From positions 62,001 through 126,000 of the forward strand of contig JAUJYZ010000274.1 in assembly GCA_033675265.1 (NCBI GenBank): a stretch of 64,000 nt of DNA. Reading direction: 5' to 3'. Under the pieces are notes generated by a model, which was not told the DNA's origin, did not search any database, and saw only the letters and a program-made list of their open reading frames with translations. The position numbers and the translations under genes were made by a program. Of this stretch, positions 39,063-59,309 are shown piece after piece (within the stretch, counting starts at the first letter, position 1; every line of letters begins with the position of its first letter). Source of the DNA: Actinostola sp. cb2023. Its lineage: Eukaryota; Cnidaria; Anthozoa; Actiniaria; Actinostolidae.

Positions 39063-40225
39063 GTGTATACGTAGCAAGCGTTTCTTTTGGGGGAAATTAA
39101 AAGGCGAAAAAGTTGTTTTTGATACGAAAAAGTTGTTTTGGGATAGCTGTGTTTCAGTTTTGGCAGCGTGAAACCTAAGTCGAGTGCAAAAATCTGGAAT
39201 TAGGGGGAGGGGGAGAGGAGGGAAGGAAACGCTTGCTAACAAACCCCAGGTTTTTGAAAACCACCTCTTTTTCCTTTCAATAAGAACTGTCAAATTTCGA
39301 CCAATCATATTCTCCCACCGAATGTAAACAAACGTCAGTACATATAGTTTCGAGTGCAATTTGGAAGAAATGTGAACTCGTGGGTTTTCAAAGAGCTCAA
39401 ATTTCACTCCTAATAATATATATGAAAAACATTAGGAGTATTTCACTTTCAACTACAATTTTATTCAAAAACACAACAGAATCCTCAACTTTCTTGCCAT
39501 TTTCTTCGCCATTCTTGTTCTTTTTCATCAAAAATCCATAGTTCCTCGGTGTATCGCAATGTTTTCAACACCAAAGTCGAGGAAACGTTTGATTTTAAGA
39601 TTGTTTTAGGTTCAGTTCACTATCGAGCCATCCTCGGGAACCCAGGGGTATATTCTGTCGCTCGTTACTCGCTCCCAGAGAAATACCCCTGGGAACGAAG
39701 TCTGTTGGAACTTGTTCCGGAAGTCAAAATTACTCTCGTTTCTGATTGGTCGACCTTATATGGTCGACCAATCAGTATCAAGTATTTCTGGTTTGAATAG
39801 GACAGCCGCCATTTTGAATTTTGACTTCCGGAACAAGCTCCAACAGACTTCGTTCCCAGGGGTATTTCTCTGGGAGCGAGTAACGAGCGACAGAATATAC
39901 CCCTGGGTTCCCGAGGATGCTATCGAGCTAGAAATACCTCGCTTCACACACTTTCTTGTCAAACCGGTTTTCAAACAAGTTATGTAGTAAAAATACTGGG
40001 AAGCCATTCTAGTGTAACGCTTGTCACGTATCGCACCACGAACGGGGTTTTCAAAAACCTGGGGTTTGTTAGCAAGCGTTTCCTTCCCTCCTCTCCCCCT
40101 CCCCCTAATTCCGGCTTTTTGCACTCGACTTAGGTTTCGCGTGGCCAAAACGGAATTTTCGTATAAAAAACAACATTTTCGCCCTTTAATTTCCCCCAAA
40201 AGAAACGCTTGCTACGCAGGCTAGT
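39057..40225. mobile_element. 1.2-kb inverted-repeat element
   Basis: Arms of about 190 bp: left GGAAACGCTTGCTAACAAAC near 39225, right GTTTGTTAGCAAGCGTTTCC near 40064, continuing through CTAAGTCGAGTGCAAAAA and TTTCTTTTGGGGGAAATTAA. No transposase. It contains another palindrome at 39633-39920. Confidence 0.85.
39633..39920. mobile_element. Palindrome nested in the 1.2-kb element
   Basis: GAACCCAGGGGTATATTCTG...CCAGAGAAATACCCCTGGGA pairs with its complement; inner stem TTGTTCCGGAAGTCAAAATT and central GGTCGACC-type palindromes. Confidence 0.85.
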
Positions 40226-40618
40226 GTATACCAGGCCCACGCGCCAAGACCGTAGTACTCGTTGTCATGTGACTTGTTCATAATGACGTCACCAATTACA
40301 GTAAGCCGCCATTTTAGGGGGATAAAACAAAAGAAGAGACAAGTTTTAAACAACCACAATTCCTGTAGAAAATATTCGTGATTGACCTGTGTTTGGAATA
40401 GTGCTGGTCATTGTAGTGTACGTTGAGCGACATTTACAAAGCTAAAATATGTTTAATTTTGATCGAGTTTTCCAATGTTTCTAGACCATGATACCTTGCG
40501 CTGAAACAATGCATTGTTTACATATGACGTCATTGTGAAATTTCAGTCAGTATTACCCATGATCCCTTTCGGTCTTGTCGCGTTGGCTTCAATACTACTT
40601 CAATAACACAACCTTAGA
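40226..40618. other. Intergenic, no gene seen
   Basis: Non-coding. CATGATCCCTTTCGGTCTTG near 40558 echoes CATACTCCCTTTCGGTCTAG near 38518. Confidence 0.4.
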
Positions 40619-40748
40619 TTAGCCTCCTCCGGAGTCTAGTCTCTTGGGTTTCCTTTGTTTCGAGATGAGTTTCCAGTCCCGCTCGGTCAACGCTCGCTCA
40701 GCTAACACAGGAAGCCCAGTACAGGAGACTCCATCGGAGGAGGCTAGC
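40619..40748. mobile_element. Palindromic MITE
   Basis: Ends AGCCTCCTCCGGAGTCTAGT and GGAGACTCCATCGGAGGAGG are imperfect reverse complements. Confidence 0.75.
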
Positions 40749-40756
40749 TTTAGATA

Positions 40757-40987
40757 AACTAGACGCTCTTCTAGCGTGAAGTCGGGCTTCTAAATGAAAT
40801 GTAACCTATTTGAACTAAATATAGATATCTTATAGTGCGATTGAAACAGTTTTTGGTTGCTCGTCGTTGCGTGATTCGAGCTCGATAGAACATGCTTTCC
40901 TTGCAATTTCAGTACTGCGAACTTTACAGTATATCAGTAAAAACGTTAATTAGCAGCCCGGCTTCACGCTACTAGAGCGTCCTGTTT
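40757..40987. mobile_element. MITE with AAACTAGACGCTCTTCTAGC ends
   Basis: Inverted ends AAACTAGACGCTCTTCTAGC and TAGAGCGTCCTGTTT, with GTGAAGTCGGGCTTCT / AGCCCGGCTTCAC inner stem. A remnant of the same end lies at 48140-48180. Confidence 0.8.
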
Positions 40988-41094
40988 CAATCTAAATTTA
41001 GATATAGACGAAAAAAGACTTATATTTTGACCCCTTGACCTCCGGTGCTTTCCCTGATTGGTTTGTGCTTTCTAATCTTTCTTGGCCAGACTTT

Positions 41095-41210
41095 ATGTCT
41101 CCTTCGGCCGGCACAGGGCGCATGCGCTGGATTTGAGGTCGACGACGACAAAGAACGCTTCTCATTTTTAGAGTCGGAGCTTCCATACTGGAAGCCCGAC
41201 TAATAATATT
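41095..41210. repeat. Partial copy of the GAAGCCCGACTAAT repeat
   Basis: CTTCGGCCGGCACAGGGCGC, GATTTGAGGTCGACG and TTTTTAGAGTCGGAGCTTCC match 14745-14925 in the same order. Confidence 0.65.
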
Positions 41211-41523
41211 GGAATTATTCCACTTTCGTTATTGGTTGATTTCATTAGACGTCATTTCCGGTTTCGTGAGGAATTTTTATCAGCTGAATTACACCTGAAT
41301 ACTTGATAGCACATGTTTTAACTCTCAGTCGAAGGTAAATAATGAGATTCAAGGACTTAACAGCTGATTGAAACCAAGCAATTGTTGATTTATTAGATAC
41401 GAGCTACAAATTGTTCCTTAGATTAAACTAACACATGTTAATAATGATTAGTTTTGTATTGATGAAACAATCGATTATTGGTAAGCTACTTGTAGCCTCT
41501 TACGGCGTGTTGGGTTATCCGAG

Positions 41524-42388
41524 CAGGGGCGTAGCGTGCATATACGCACGTGCGTACAATTTAAAATCCTTAAAATATATATATTATAAAAAACATAAAA
41601 ATATTTAAAATAAAATGAAATCTAAGATCTTAACAGCTGACGGCAGATTACTTGCTGGAAACTACTCACAGAAGGCAGGAAAATGCTATTTTGGAGACCC
41701 TATACCTCAAAATTTTTCGGGGAGCATCGGCTCCGCATCCCACTACGAGCTCGCGCCTTCGCCGCTCGTCAGATTGTATCCCCAATAAATTTCCCCTTTC
41801 AGTCAGTCATTGTAGGCATGTATAATGATGATTGTAGTTAGTACAGTCTCAAACAAAATAAATACCAAAAAACTGGCTTCGCCTCGGGTTATTATATCGC
41901 TCAATATATATAACCGTAGCGGTATATAACCCGTTTACATAAATCCAATTTACATAACCTATACATAAATCCTATACACAACCTTTACATAAATCCTATA
42001 CACAACCTTTACATAAATCCTTTACACAACCTTTACATAAATCCTATACACAACCTTTACATAAATCCTTTACACAACCTTTACATAAATCATTTACACA
42101 ACCTTTACATAAATCCTTTACACAACCTTTACATAAATCCTTTACACAACCTTTACATAAATCATTTACACAACCTTTACATAAATCCTTTGTATAAGCT
42201 TTACATAAATCCCCCCATAAAAGTGAGTGATAAATGCATTTTACTATGTATTTATGTAGCGAGAAAGTCCGCTGGAAAACGAAGAAAATGGTATTTCCGA
42301 GGCTCTCGATTTCTAAATTTTCAGGGGGGCATGCCCCCTCACCCCCATGTGCGTACATTGGGGGAAAAAGCACACTACGCCCCCGCTG
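41524..42388. mobile_element. hAT-like element, copy 1
   Basis: Ends CAGGGGCGTAGCGTGC and GCACACTACGCCCCCGCTG. Copy 2 is at 57212-57844; both share TACAATTTAAAATCCTTAAA, GGAAACTACTC, TTTTCGGGG and ATTTATGTAGCGAGAAAGTC. No intact transposase frame. Copy 1 carries a 24-bp array that copy 2 lacks. Confidence 0.8.
41940..42215 (-). repeat. 24-bp tandem array inside hAT-like copy 1
   Basis: About ten copies of ACCTTTACATAAATCCTTTA + CACA. The minus-strand KDLCKGCV repeat protein is simply this array translated. Copy 2 of the host element has only about one or two units (TTTACATAAATCC), so the expansion is specific to copy 1. Confidence 0.92.
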
Positions 42389-43396
42389 AGGACCAAGAAG
42401 AGGCTACAAGTAGCTTAATTCTTGGTTACGACGAGCACAACTCAATCCCCCCCACGTTTTTTTTTTCCATTTACACCATTTTTTGTTACAGTAAATAAAT
42501 CTTGCTGGATTACTAACATTAACAAGACGCTCAATGAGCGTACACTCGGGCATTATGACAAGGACAACTGTATGGGTGAGCATATTAGATAAAAATGTGC
42601 GATTTATTGATTTCATTATTGACATCATGTTCACCTCAGAATAGTGTTCTTCTTGATGCAATTTCAATGTTGTTTTCTCTCCTTTGGCTTTGCATTTGGC
42701 CATATTGGAATCACACTTCAGAATCAGTACATCTGTCTTCAAGTTGTGATATACCGTGCTTGGCTAGGCAGTACTCAGTGGAGTTCACATTTATGTCAAC
42801 ATTAGAGTTCACTTGTATTATAGTTTTTAAGTTCATTTGATTTGCTTTTGACTTTGAGTTCATTTGATTTGCTTAATTTGATGAGTTCGTGTAAAGGCCC
42901 TTTCGAAAACGCTCAACATCTTTTAGAGTGGGCCCACACGAATCGGCGTATGCGTTTGTATGTGAGAGCGTATTTAATGGGGACTGATGAATGGCTTGCC
43001 TAATATACAACACAAGATGCTCATTGAGCGTATACTTGGGCATTATGAGAATGACATTTGCGTGACGAATGAGACATATATATGTCGGTGAGCATAGATA
43101 AAGATCTTCCACTCATCAGGGTTCGTCAGTAGTACGTACCTCGGACGACTTGAGGTTACATATTCATGGTCCGATGGTTCTGATAACGCCGTCTTTCGAT
43201 TGTTCGTTGTATTAAACAAGTATATAAATAGCCTAAAACTACTTTAATTTGTACGCGATCCCGATTTTCGTACATTGACCTTGCTCGCCTTTGCTTTGGT
43301 GTAGTTTTGAAGTACGATTTTTACGATTTCTTTTCCTTCTGAATTTTTCAAACGTGGAATAAAATAAACATCCATCATGAGTTACTGAAAATAACT

Positions 43397-43735
43397 TGAC
43401 TGGCTCGACTGTTTGCATGACTTCGATTCTGTACATATAGCTTTCTGTCAATAGATGTAGTTATACATATCGCTGGTCGTGAGTTTAATTATAAATACTC
43501 AAGGACATAACTGTACACGTACTATTACAATTAGCAACACACATGGCATAGCGAGGTCATGGTAGTTTTTGAGTTCATTTCATTTGCTTTTCAGTCTCGA
43601 CTGGCTCGACTGTTTGCATGACTTCTGTACATATAGCTTTCTGTCAATAGATGTAGTTACATCGCTGGTCGTGAGTTTAATTATAAATACTCAAGGACAT
43701 AACTGTACACGTACTATTACAATTAGCAACAAAAG
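43397..43735 (+). repeat. Tandem duplication with a 204-bp offset
   Basis: GACTGGCTCGACTGTTTGCA through ACTATTACAATTAGCAACA occurs at 43397 and again at about 43600 with small deletions. Confidence 0.9.
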
Positions 43736-44350
43736 GCCTACTCTGGGGTCCAATGTCGCCTTATAACAAACATGACATAGCGAACTAGAATCCTGACCTT
43801 TCGATAGCTTGAAGATCTACAGCTGCTTTCAAAACTAAGATTCAAATCTACTTGAGTCCTGTGTGTCGTTTGTTTTCCCTTATCTGCTGAGTAATCTTGA
43901 AACTCGATACGATCAAATACTTCGCATTCTTTCTTCATTCTATGGCCATGACAAGAAAAAAAAGAAAAGAATAAAAAGAATAAAAAGAAAGCCCAATTTA
44001 TTACTCGGGCTTCCTTCGGAAGGGCCCGAGTAATTAAATCCATTGTACCACAGGCAGCCCAAATATTTTTTTCTGAGGCTATTCAGTATTGTTTTCATTA
44101 CTCGGACACTTCCGGAGGAAGTCCGAGTTATAAAATGGGCCTTCTTTTTTATTCTTCGTAGTACACAGAATGCGAAGTATGTGATCGTATCGGTCAGGAA
44201 TGTCTGTTTCAGGGTTTCGATTGGCTGAAAACGTGGGCGATGATATCTGAACGCCTAATGAAGTAATTATATGCTCAAACGGGTCAAATGAGTTTCCGAG
44301 CGTATATCAAACTAAATCCGAAGTACTTATTGTTCGCTCTAGGGTCATCG

Positions 44351-44813
44351 TTAAAGTGCCTATCACCCCTGTGAGATTCTTTCAAAAATCTATTCAATAT
44401 AAGCTGAATAGTTGGTGGGTTCAGTATTTTGTAATTTGAACCTTGCGTTTATGAGTTATAGAGGTTTGAAATCTCAATATGCAAATTTGATGACGTCAAC
44501 CCAGGAATTTGCGTAACTTATATAGACTTTTTCAAGAAGAGCTTATTTTTTGAAATGGAGAAAAAGTTATAAAATCATTTATAAAGACTGTGAAAATATT
44601 CTGTAAGTTTTCAAATGTAAATAATCAGCACAAGGGCGTTTTTGTATAATAAATGAAGTCTTAGTAGACGTCATCAAATTTGCATATTGAGATTTCAAAC
44701 CTCTATAACTCATAAACGCAATGTTCAAATCACAAAATACTGAACCCACCAACTATTCAGCTTATATTGAATAGATTTTTAAAACAATCTCACAGGGGTG
44801 ATAGGCACTTTAA
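44351..44813. mobile_element. 463-bp palindromic MITE
   Basis: Arms of about 150 bp: TTAAAGTGCCTATCACCCCT...ATATGCAAATTTGATGACGTC and complement. The interior is AT-rich and non-coding. Confidence 0.9.
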
Positions 44814-45202
44814 TAGAAGTGCTAACTCATCGTTCCACGACTACCGACTAAAAGTGCTTTGTAGAAGCTTGTGTCGTATCGAGAGAGAAGCAGATGTGTT
44901 TAATTTGCAGAAGAGAAATGAAGAAGCATGATTGACTGAAAATAGTGCTATTGAAGCCTTTCAGTAAGCTTAAATATATTTAACAAAACCAAACGCGCCT
45001 TGAAGGGCGTTATCAGAACCATCTGACCTATGCAACCTCAACACGTACCAAGTACGTACTCAGTTCGAGATCTTTATCTATGATCACTGACAAATAGTCT
45101 CCCTCGTCACGCAACTGTCATTGTCATAACGTGCATTGGACGTATATGATCACAAAACAGGGTCAAGTATCGGAGATTGTCACGGAAGAATGACTCTATA
45201 GA

Positions 45203-45338
45203 CCTTTTGCATAAAGCCACTAATAAAATGCAGATACACACTTAGGCAATGACATCGTTGGATAGATCTTTTGTTTCGTTGAGTCAGAGTGAGGCTAAGC
45301 GTGTATCTGCATTTTATTAGTGGCTTTATGCAAAAGGG
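45203..45338. mobile_element. Palindromic MITE
   Basis: CCTTTTGCATAAAGCCACTA and AATAAAATGCAGATACAC pair with the complementary right arm 45301-45338. Confidence 0.88.
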
Positions 45339-45452
45339 GCTATCGTCTCTTCTCTTCGTCTGTCAATTTTGAGATGGCTGTGGCTTGTTCTACCAATGGT
45401 GTGTGATCTACTTGTCATAATGTCCGAGTATACGCTCATTGAGCGTCTTGTT

Positions 45453-46649
45453 AAAAATATAATATGCGCACGCCTTTTTGATGGGATTCCTTTGGTGGCG
45501 CATCATATAATGTTGGGCTCCCTGTGGCCAAAGTCATTAATGGGACAGGAATGTCTTGTCAGGTTGAATAGCGCTGCGCGGCGGTTCTAAAAATAGGTCT
45601 CGTAATAGATGCATGACTCAGACAAGGATCATGCAACTAATAGTACTGAAAAGAACACGGAGAAACCTACATTTTATCATGCAAACACTGCTTATTTTCA
45701 AAACAATTGTCAGTAAAAAAGAAAAACTAATAAAATCGGACTGAAGGATATGAAAAATTTGGTTTGTTTGTCTGAGTTGTTTGCGCTTCGCTATTGGCAC
45801 TGACCATGATAAGCTTCACAGACTGATTTTGAGCACTGTGATCGGTTATTGAATACAATGTCTTCGATTCCGTACCGTGACGATAACTCCGTGCCGTAGG
45901 TTTCCCACTCATACGAAAACGACTCTATAACAAACGTTATAAAATAACTATGATATAACGCGCGCTCTGATTGGCCAAAGGATGCGTATAGCACACAGCA
46001 CGCGCGCGCAGATATTCAAACATTTTTGGTAACGAACAAAATTGAAAACTTGCCTTAAAATCATAATTGTATTTTACGCTTCGTGCTTCTCCTAACACTT
46101 CTCTCGTGTTCTGAACAGTCCCCGCGTGATATAAATCTGCACATAGCACGCTAGCTTGTTTTCTATTTCTTCAGTACACCAACAAAATAGAATCACACGA
46201 AGATGGATTTTGCTTGTTTATTTAAAAGAAGCTTGCTGTACTAATACTAAAATATAAGCTCACAATGCGTGTATCAAAATATACACATAACTATATCAAA
46301 CATTGCGTAAGAAAATATCTACTCCATGCATGTATAAATTACACCCCATAAATCGTAATATAAATTACTCGCGTCAGTTTGGACCCGTGACGTCATCCAT
46401 CATTATTATTTATATATACTTTCTATATACAATCATCTATGATGACAATTATAAACCCAGTCATAATGGTATTTATAACATACCTAAGTACCAGTGCCAC
46501 ATCTACATAGTAGTTATTTGTGGCGAGATTATACGATAAACCTTACAACCGAAGTTCAGTGTAACTGCAAAAATATTCCCCACTAACGGCTAAGGTTATA
46601 AAATAGTTCAAATGATCATTATATTAGTTTGTTAAGAATTCATTATGGT
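45453..46649. other. Intergenic, mostly unexplained
   Basis: Contains the right half of the GAGTCGTTTTCGTATGAGTG MITE family at 45858-45926. No exon or RNA gene is supported in the rest. Confidence 0.45.
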
Positions 46650-47615
46650 TCATCTCGTGACGGTGTTTCTTGTATGTGATTGCGTTACCTGGTGTGGACC
46701 ACACTGGTGTCGTGATTGCGTTACCTGGTGTAGACCACACTGGTGTGGATCACACTGGTAAGCTGTGATGGCGTTACTTGTATATGATTGCGTTACCTGG
46801 TGTGGACCACACTGGTAAGCTGTGATGGCGTTACTTGTATGTGATTGCGTTACCTGGTGTGGACCACACTGGTAAGCTGTGATGGCGTTACTTGTATGTG
46901 ATTGCGTTACCTGGGTGTGGACCACACTGGTAAGCTGTGATGGCGTTACTTGTATCGTGATTGTGTTACCTGATGTAGACCACACTGGTAAGCTGTGATG
47001 GCGTTACTTGTATATGATTGCGTTACCTGGTGTAGACCACACTGATAGGCTGTGATGGCATTACTTGTATGTGATTGCGTTACCTGGTGTGGACCACAAT
47101 GGTGTGTCATGATTGCGTTACCTGGTGTAGACCGCACTGGTAAGCTGTGATGGCGTTACTTGTATATGATTGCGTTACCTGGTGTATACCACACTGGTAA
47201 GCTGTGATGGCGTTACTTGTATATGATTGCGTTACCTGGTGTGGACCACACTGGTAAGCTGTGAGTACGTTACCTGGTGTGGACCACACCGGTAAGCTGT
47301 GAGTGCGTTACCTGATGTAGACCACACCGATAAGCTGTGATGGCGTTACTTGTATATGATTGCGTTACCTGGTGTGGACCACACCGGTAAGCTGTGATGG
47401 CGTTACTGTATGTGATTGCGTTACCTGGTAGGCTGTGATGGCGTTATTTGTATACAATTGTGTTACCTAGTGACCTAGTGTGGACCACAAGGGTAGGCTC
47501 TGATTGCGTTACCCGTAGTATATGCGATTGCGTTACTTAGCGTGGACCACACTGCTGCGTCGTGATGGCGTTACCTATATATGTGATTGCGTTACCTTGG
47601 TGTGGAACCACACTG
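46650..47615 (-). repeat. 57-bp minisatellite downstream of ZCCHC24
   Basis: Units of about 57 bp: TGTGATGGCGTTACTTGTAT, ATGATTGCGTTACCTGGTGT, GGACCACACTGGTAAGC; about 15-17 partly shuffled copies. Minus-strand open frames (HTSNAITAYQCGPHQVTQS) are repeat translation. The array starts about 190 bp past the ZCCHC24 stop codon. Confidence 0.95.
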
Positions 47616-47732
47616 GTACTATGTTCCTATTATCTTAGAGTTGACAACAAATGTCTGGTCTACACTATATCATTACTACGTTACTTTAAGATATAAACAA
47701 CTTTTCAAGCCTAATTAAACTACACTGTATGC

Positions 47733-47763
47733 GTTTCCATGACAACATAGTTACCATGGAAAC
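47733..47763. promoter_or_regulatory. Paired RFX-like X-boxes within a hairpin
   Basis: GTTTCCATGACAAC (47733-47746) and GTTACCATGGAAAC (47750-47763) both match the X-box pattern of two half-sites separated by AT. Together they sit in a GCGTTTCCAT...ATGGAAACGC palindrome, 45-75 bp after the ZCCHC24 stop. Known X-boxes bind RFX factors of ciliary genes. Function at a 3' end is conjecture. Confidence 0.45.
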
Positions 47764-47807
47764 GCTCGTTCATTTGATATTGACACTAATATTGTAGATG
47801 GGATGGC

Positions 47808-56399
<8,592 letters not shown>

Positions 56400-56463
56400 G
56401 ACGAAAACTGAAAACCAACAGAAACTGAGTTGTCGAGGAGTGTTTGGTGTCTACGCCGCGTGC

Positions 56464-56490
56464 ATTTCCGGTGAGGAGGTCTCGCCCAAT
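56464..56490 (-). promoter_or_regulatory. Candidate ZCCHC24 core promoter: ETS-like site and CCAAT
   Basis: On the minus strand ACCGGAAATG (ETS-type) lies about 65-75 bp before the ATG, and an inverted CCAAT (plus strand 56486-56490) about 87 bp before it. No TATA box is seen. The pairing is typical of TATA-less promoters, but no transcript start is visible. Confidence 0.3.
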
Positions 56491-57019
56491 GATAGAGCGT
56501 CTAGTATAGAGTAACTGACCGGGGATGGAATGGTGCAAGCGACACAGTGATGTGGTTAATCCCGATAACGTTTAAATTTTTAGATTTGGACTGACATGAC
56601 AGGCAGAGAGATTTACCGCTTCCTTTCCAAGCTAATTCGTTAGAACAACTTCCTTCCCGTAGTTCTAATAACCGCGTCTATGTTTACACTTGCATGTCCT
56701 GTCACGTTTCTGATGTCTAATGCCAAGGTAAATATCGTACTTGGGTCGTGGGACTATAGAGGCATTCTAGACACTGAGAGAATCACTCTAAACATATCAT
56801 ATCGTAGCCCTGATATTTTCCGGTTTAAACTGATTCGACGCCGATTCGATTTATTGATGTCACGCAAGGACCTGCTTGTGCAAGCAGGACAATCAGTCAC
56901 GAACGCACGAACGAATCATTAACGAACAAACAAATGAATGAATGAATGAAAGAATGGATAAATGAGCTGATTAGCCAACGTATTACTGTTGATGCTTTAT
57001 CCAATAAATGTATCCACTG
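56491..57019. other. Upstream of ZCCHC24, no gene seen
   Basis: Non-coding; an AACGAACGAATGAATGAATG tetranucleotide stretch lies at about 56900-56955. Confidence 0.45.
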
Positions 57020-58145
57020 GATAATAACCAATTCTGTTGCGACTGTTACATACGAGTACGAATGGTATACGACTACGCACCACCGTCCTACGAATGACAT
57101 ACGAGTGCACCCGACTTTATACGAATGACATACGACTATACGCACGGCACCGTGCTATACGAATGACATAGAGTGCACACGACTTTACACGAATGGTATA
57201 CGACTACGCATCAGTACAATTTAAAATCCTTAAAATATAAATATTATAAAAAACATAAAAATATTCAACAAAACATGAAATCTAAGACCAAATCTTAACC
57301 GCTCAGTGTCACTTCCTGGAAACTACTCTCAGAAGGCAGGAAATGTTATTTCAGAGACTCTATATTTCAAAAATTTTCGGGGTGCATGCCCCCGCATCCC
57401 CGCATCCCCACACCCCTATCAGCTCTCGCGTTCGCCGCTCGTCAAAGTTATCTGCAGCGACGTAGTCGTCTCTCGACCAGTGAAATTCCTGGAGAAAACA
57501 TCCAGGAAAGCAGCCCCAGTGAACAGTACATCTCTCAAACAAAATAAATACCAAAAAAACCGGCTTCGCCTATCGGGTTGTTATATCGCTAATAGACCTC
57601 GTTAACAGTATATACGCTTTATATAAATCCTTTACATAAATCCCAAAAAAACTGAGTGATAGATGCATTTTACTATGTATTTATGTAGCGAGAAAGTCCG
57701 TTGGAAAACGAAGAAAATGGTATTTCCAAGACTCTAGAATTCTAAATTTCCAGGGGGAGCATGCCCCCTCACCCCCTAGAAACTCACGCCTTCGGCGTTC
57801 GTTGCTATGTGCGTACATTGGAAAAAAAGCACGCTACGCCCCTGACGACTACGCATCAGCGTGCTACGAATGACATACGAGTGCACACGACTTTTTACGA
57901 ATGGTAGACGACTACGCACCACCGTGCTACGAATGACATACGAGTACGCACCACCGTGCTACGATCGCGAATGACAAACGAGTGCATACGACTTTAATTA
58001 TACGAATGGTATACGACTACGCACCACCGTGCTACGAATGACATACGAGTGCACACGACTTTATACGAATGGTATACGACTACGCACCACCATGCTACGA
58101 ATAACATACGAGTACACACGACTTTATACGAGTGCTACGAATGAC
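57020..58145 (+). repeat. Minisatellite of GAATGACATACGAGTGCAC units, split by a transposon
   Basis: Units of about 60 bp read CTACGAATGACATACGAGTG, CACACGACTTTATACGAATG, GTATACGACTACGCACCACC. Array pieces lie at about 57050-57211 and 57845-58145, with a hAT-like element between. Array units end GACTACGCATCAG on both sides of the insertion. Confidence 0.9.
57212..57844. mobile_element. hAT-like element, copy 2, inside the minisatellite
   Basis: Matches copy 1 (41524-42388) from TACAATTTAAAATCCTTAAA to GCACGCTACGCCCCTG. The left end lacks the GGGCGTAGCGTGC part, leaving only CAG before TACAATTT, so it is 5'-truncated or deleted. No intact transposase. Confidence 0.8.
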
Positions 58146-58506
58146 ATGAATATTAGAGAAAAGGCGACATTCAGAATTAAAAAAATGATTTAGTAGGCCT
58201 ATCATGTGACATTGACATAACAGTTTTGCTTAATTAAACTCAAATGCTGTGGTTGAGTGACAGGGCCCCTGGGCCTTAGTGGCTGAATGTTTGATATCTG
58301 TCCCTTTTGTTTGTGCACGGTCACGGTTGGCCGAAAAACGACTGGAACGAAATGGACCATGACGCCCATCGTATGGACCACAGCAGGAGGCCGTCAGGTG
58401 AATCTGTGCTCACGCTTGAAAATCCCGCATGGACAACAACTAGCCTGTTGAGTCCTGCTGTGAAAGAGTGGACATTGTAATACCGGCCACCTCAAAACTG
58501 CCGAGT
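58146..58506. other. Intergenic, no gene seen
   Basis: No exon, RNA gene or repeat is recognised. Confidence 0.4.
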
Positions 58507-58665
58507 AGAGTCGTTTTCGTATGAGTGGGAAGCACGGTACCGTGACACTCAAATGGCTTCCTTTCTGAATCAATCAAAAAGCGTGCAGATACATCTCATC
58601 CAATCAAACTCTTTCAATACGGCAAGGCGCGGTGTGCGGTGACGCTCAAGCCACTTAAGGCCTGG
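58507..58665 (+). mobile_element. Partial copy of the GAGTCGTTTTCGTATGAGTG MITE
   Basis: Left end and body (CACTCAAATGGCTTCCTTTC, CAATCAAAAAGCGTGCAGAT) match 35241-35360; the right terminal repeat is missing. Confidence 0.85.
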
Positions 58666-59309
58666 GTCAGGAGCTTAAAACGTTTTTTTGACGTTGAAAC
58701 GTGGAGACTTGACGCAATTAGATGAAACTTGGCACAATGTTAGAAAATATCAGGACAATTAAACTTAACTTCATTTTAAGGGCTAGAGTGATCACGTGAC
58801 CACGTGATGTCATTATTTATTATACAAAATTCGTTTTTTTCTCCGGCGACGAGTTTTAATCACAAAGACAATACGATGTGCCTAACGTACGTCAATTACC
58901 GAGTACTACGAACATCTGCCTAGCTGATAGGACTTTCTTCAAGATTTAAGGGGATATTTGCGAAAACAGGTCACGTGACCTGAAATTTTAAACAATTTCC
59001 CTTAATATCTCTTTTACCGACAGCAAAGCTACAATCATCTACCCAGTATGTTATTTAGCTCTATGAAATGCATTGATTTTGATATTGATTTTTTTGCCAC
59101 TTACAAAACTCGCTACCGGATCCACGAATTAGTATTTTTCTTGAATATGACGTCATAGATCACGTGACCACAACAAAAAAGCAAACCAAAATTTTAAGGA
59201 TGTCAAAACTAACAAAACATGAAAATATGACTTGAAAATATATTTCCATAGTCAAGCAATTCTTCATTCTGTCCTCAAGGTCAAACAAGGTCAAACCCAG
59301 GCCCCCCAC
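58666..59309. other. Intergenic, no gene seen
   Basis: Several CACGTGAC motifs (58798, 58972, 59162) but no array structure. No exon recognised. Confidence 0.4.

Larger units (their letters stand above)
41483..42417. mobile_element. MITE with AGCTACTTGTAGCCTCTT ends, split by a hAT-like element
   Basis: Outer ends AAGCTACTTGTAGCCTCTTA and AAGAGGCTACAAGTAGCTTA are inverted. A compact, uninterrupted relative is the hairpin at 60179-60297, which includes the TTATCCGAG found at the left insertion point. Confidence 0.75.
42519..45452. mobile_element. Composite inverted-repeat region, GACGCTCAATGAGCG family
   Basis: ACAAGACGCTCAATGAGCGT at 42519 is matched by its complement ending at about 45452. 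Other copies of this end lie at about 43010 and 59325. ACTTGAGGTTACAT...GATGGTTCTGATAACG near 43150 pairs with CGTTATCAGAACCATC...CAACCTCAA near 45012. GAACTAGAATCCTGACCTTT and AGCTTGAAGATCTACAGCTG recur at 43779 and 59902. Boundaries of individual elements are not resolved. Confidence 0.55.

Noticed and set aside
39756..40199. 147-residue minus-strand frame
   Set aside because: Runs through both arms of inverted repeats; no domain.
42044..42373. KDLCKGCV repeat protein on the minus strand
   Set aside because: 24-bp array inside a hAT-like element; 24 is a multiple of 3 so it stays open by design.
46650..47289. Minus-strand frames TSNAITAYQCGPHQVTQS
   Set aside because: 57-bp minisatellite (a multiple of 3) reading open; no other support.
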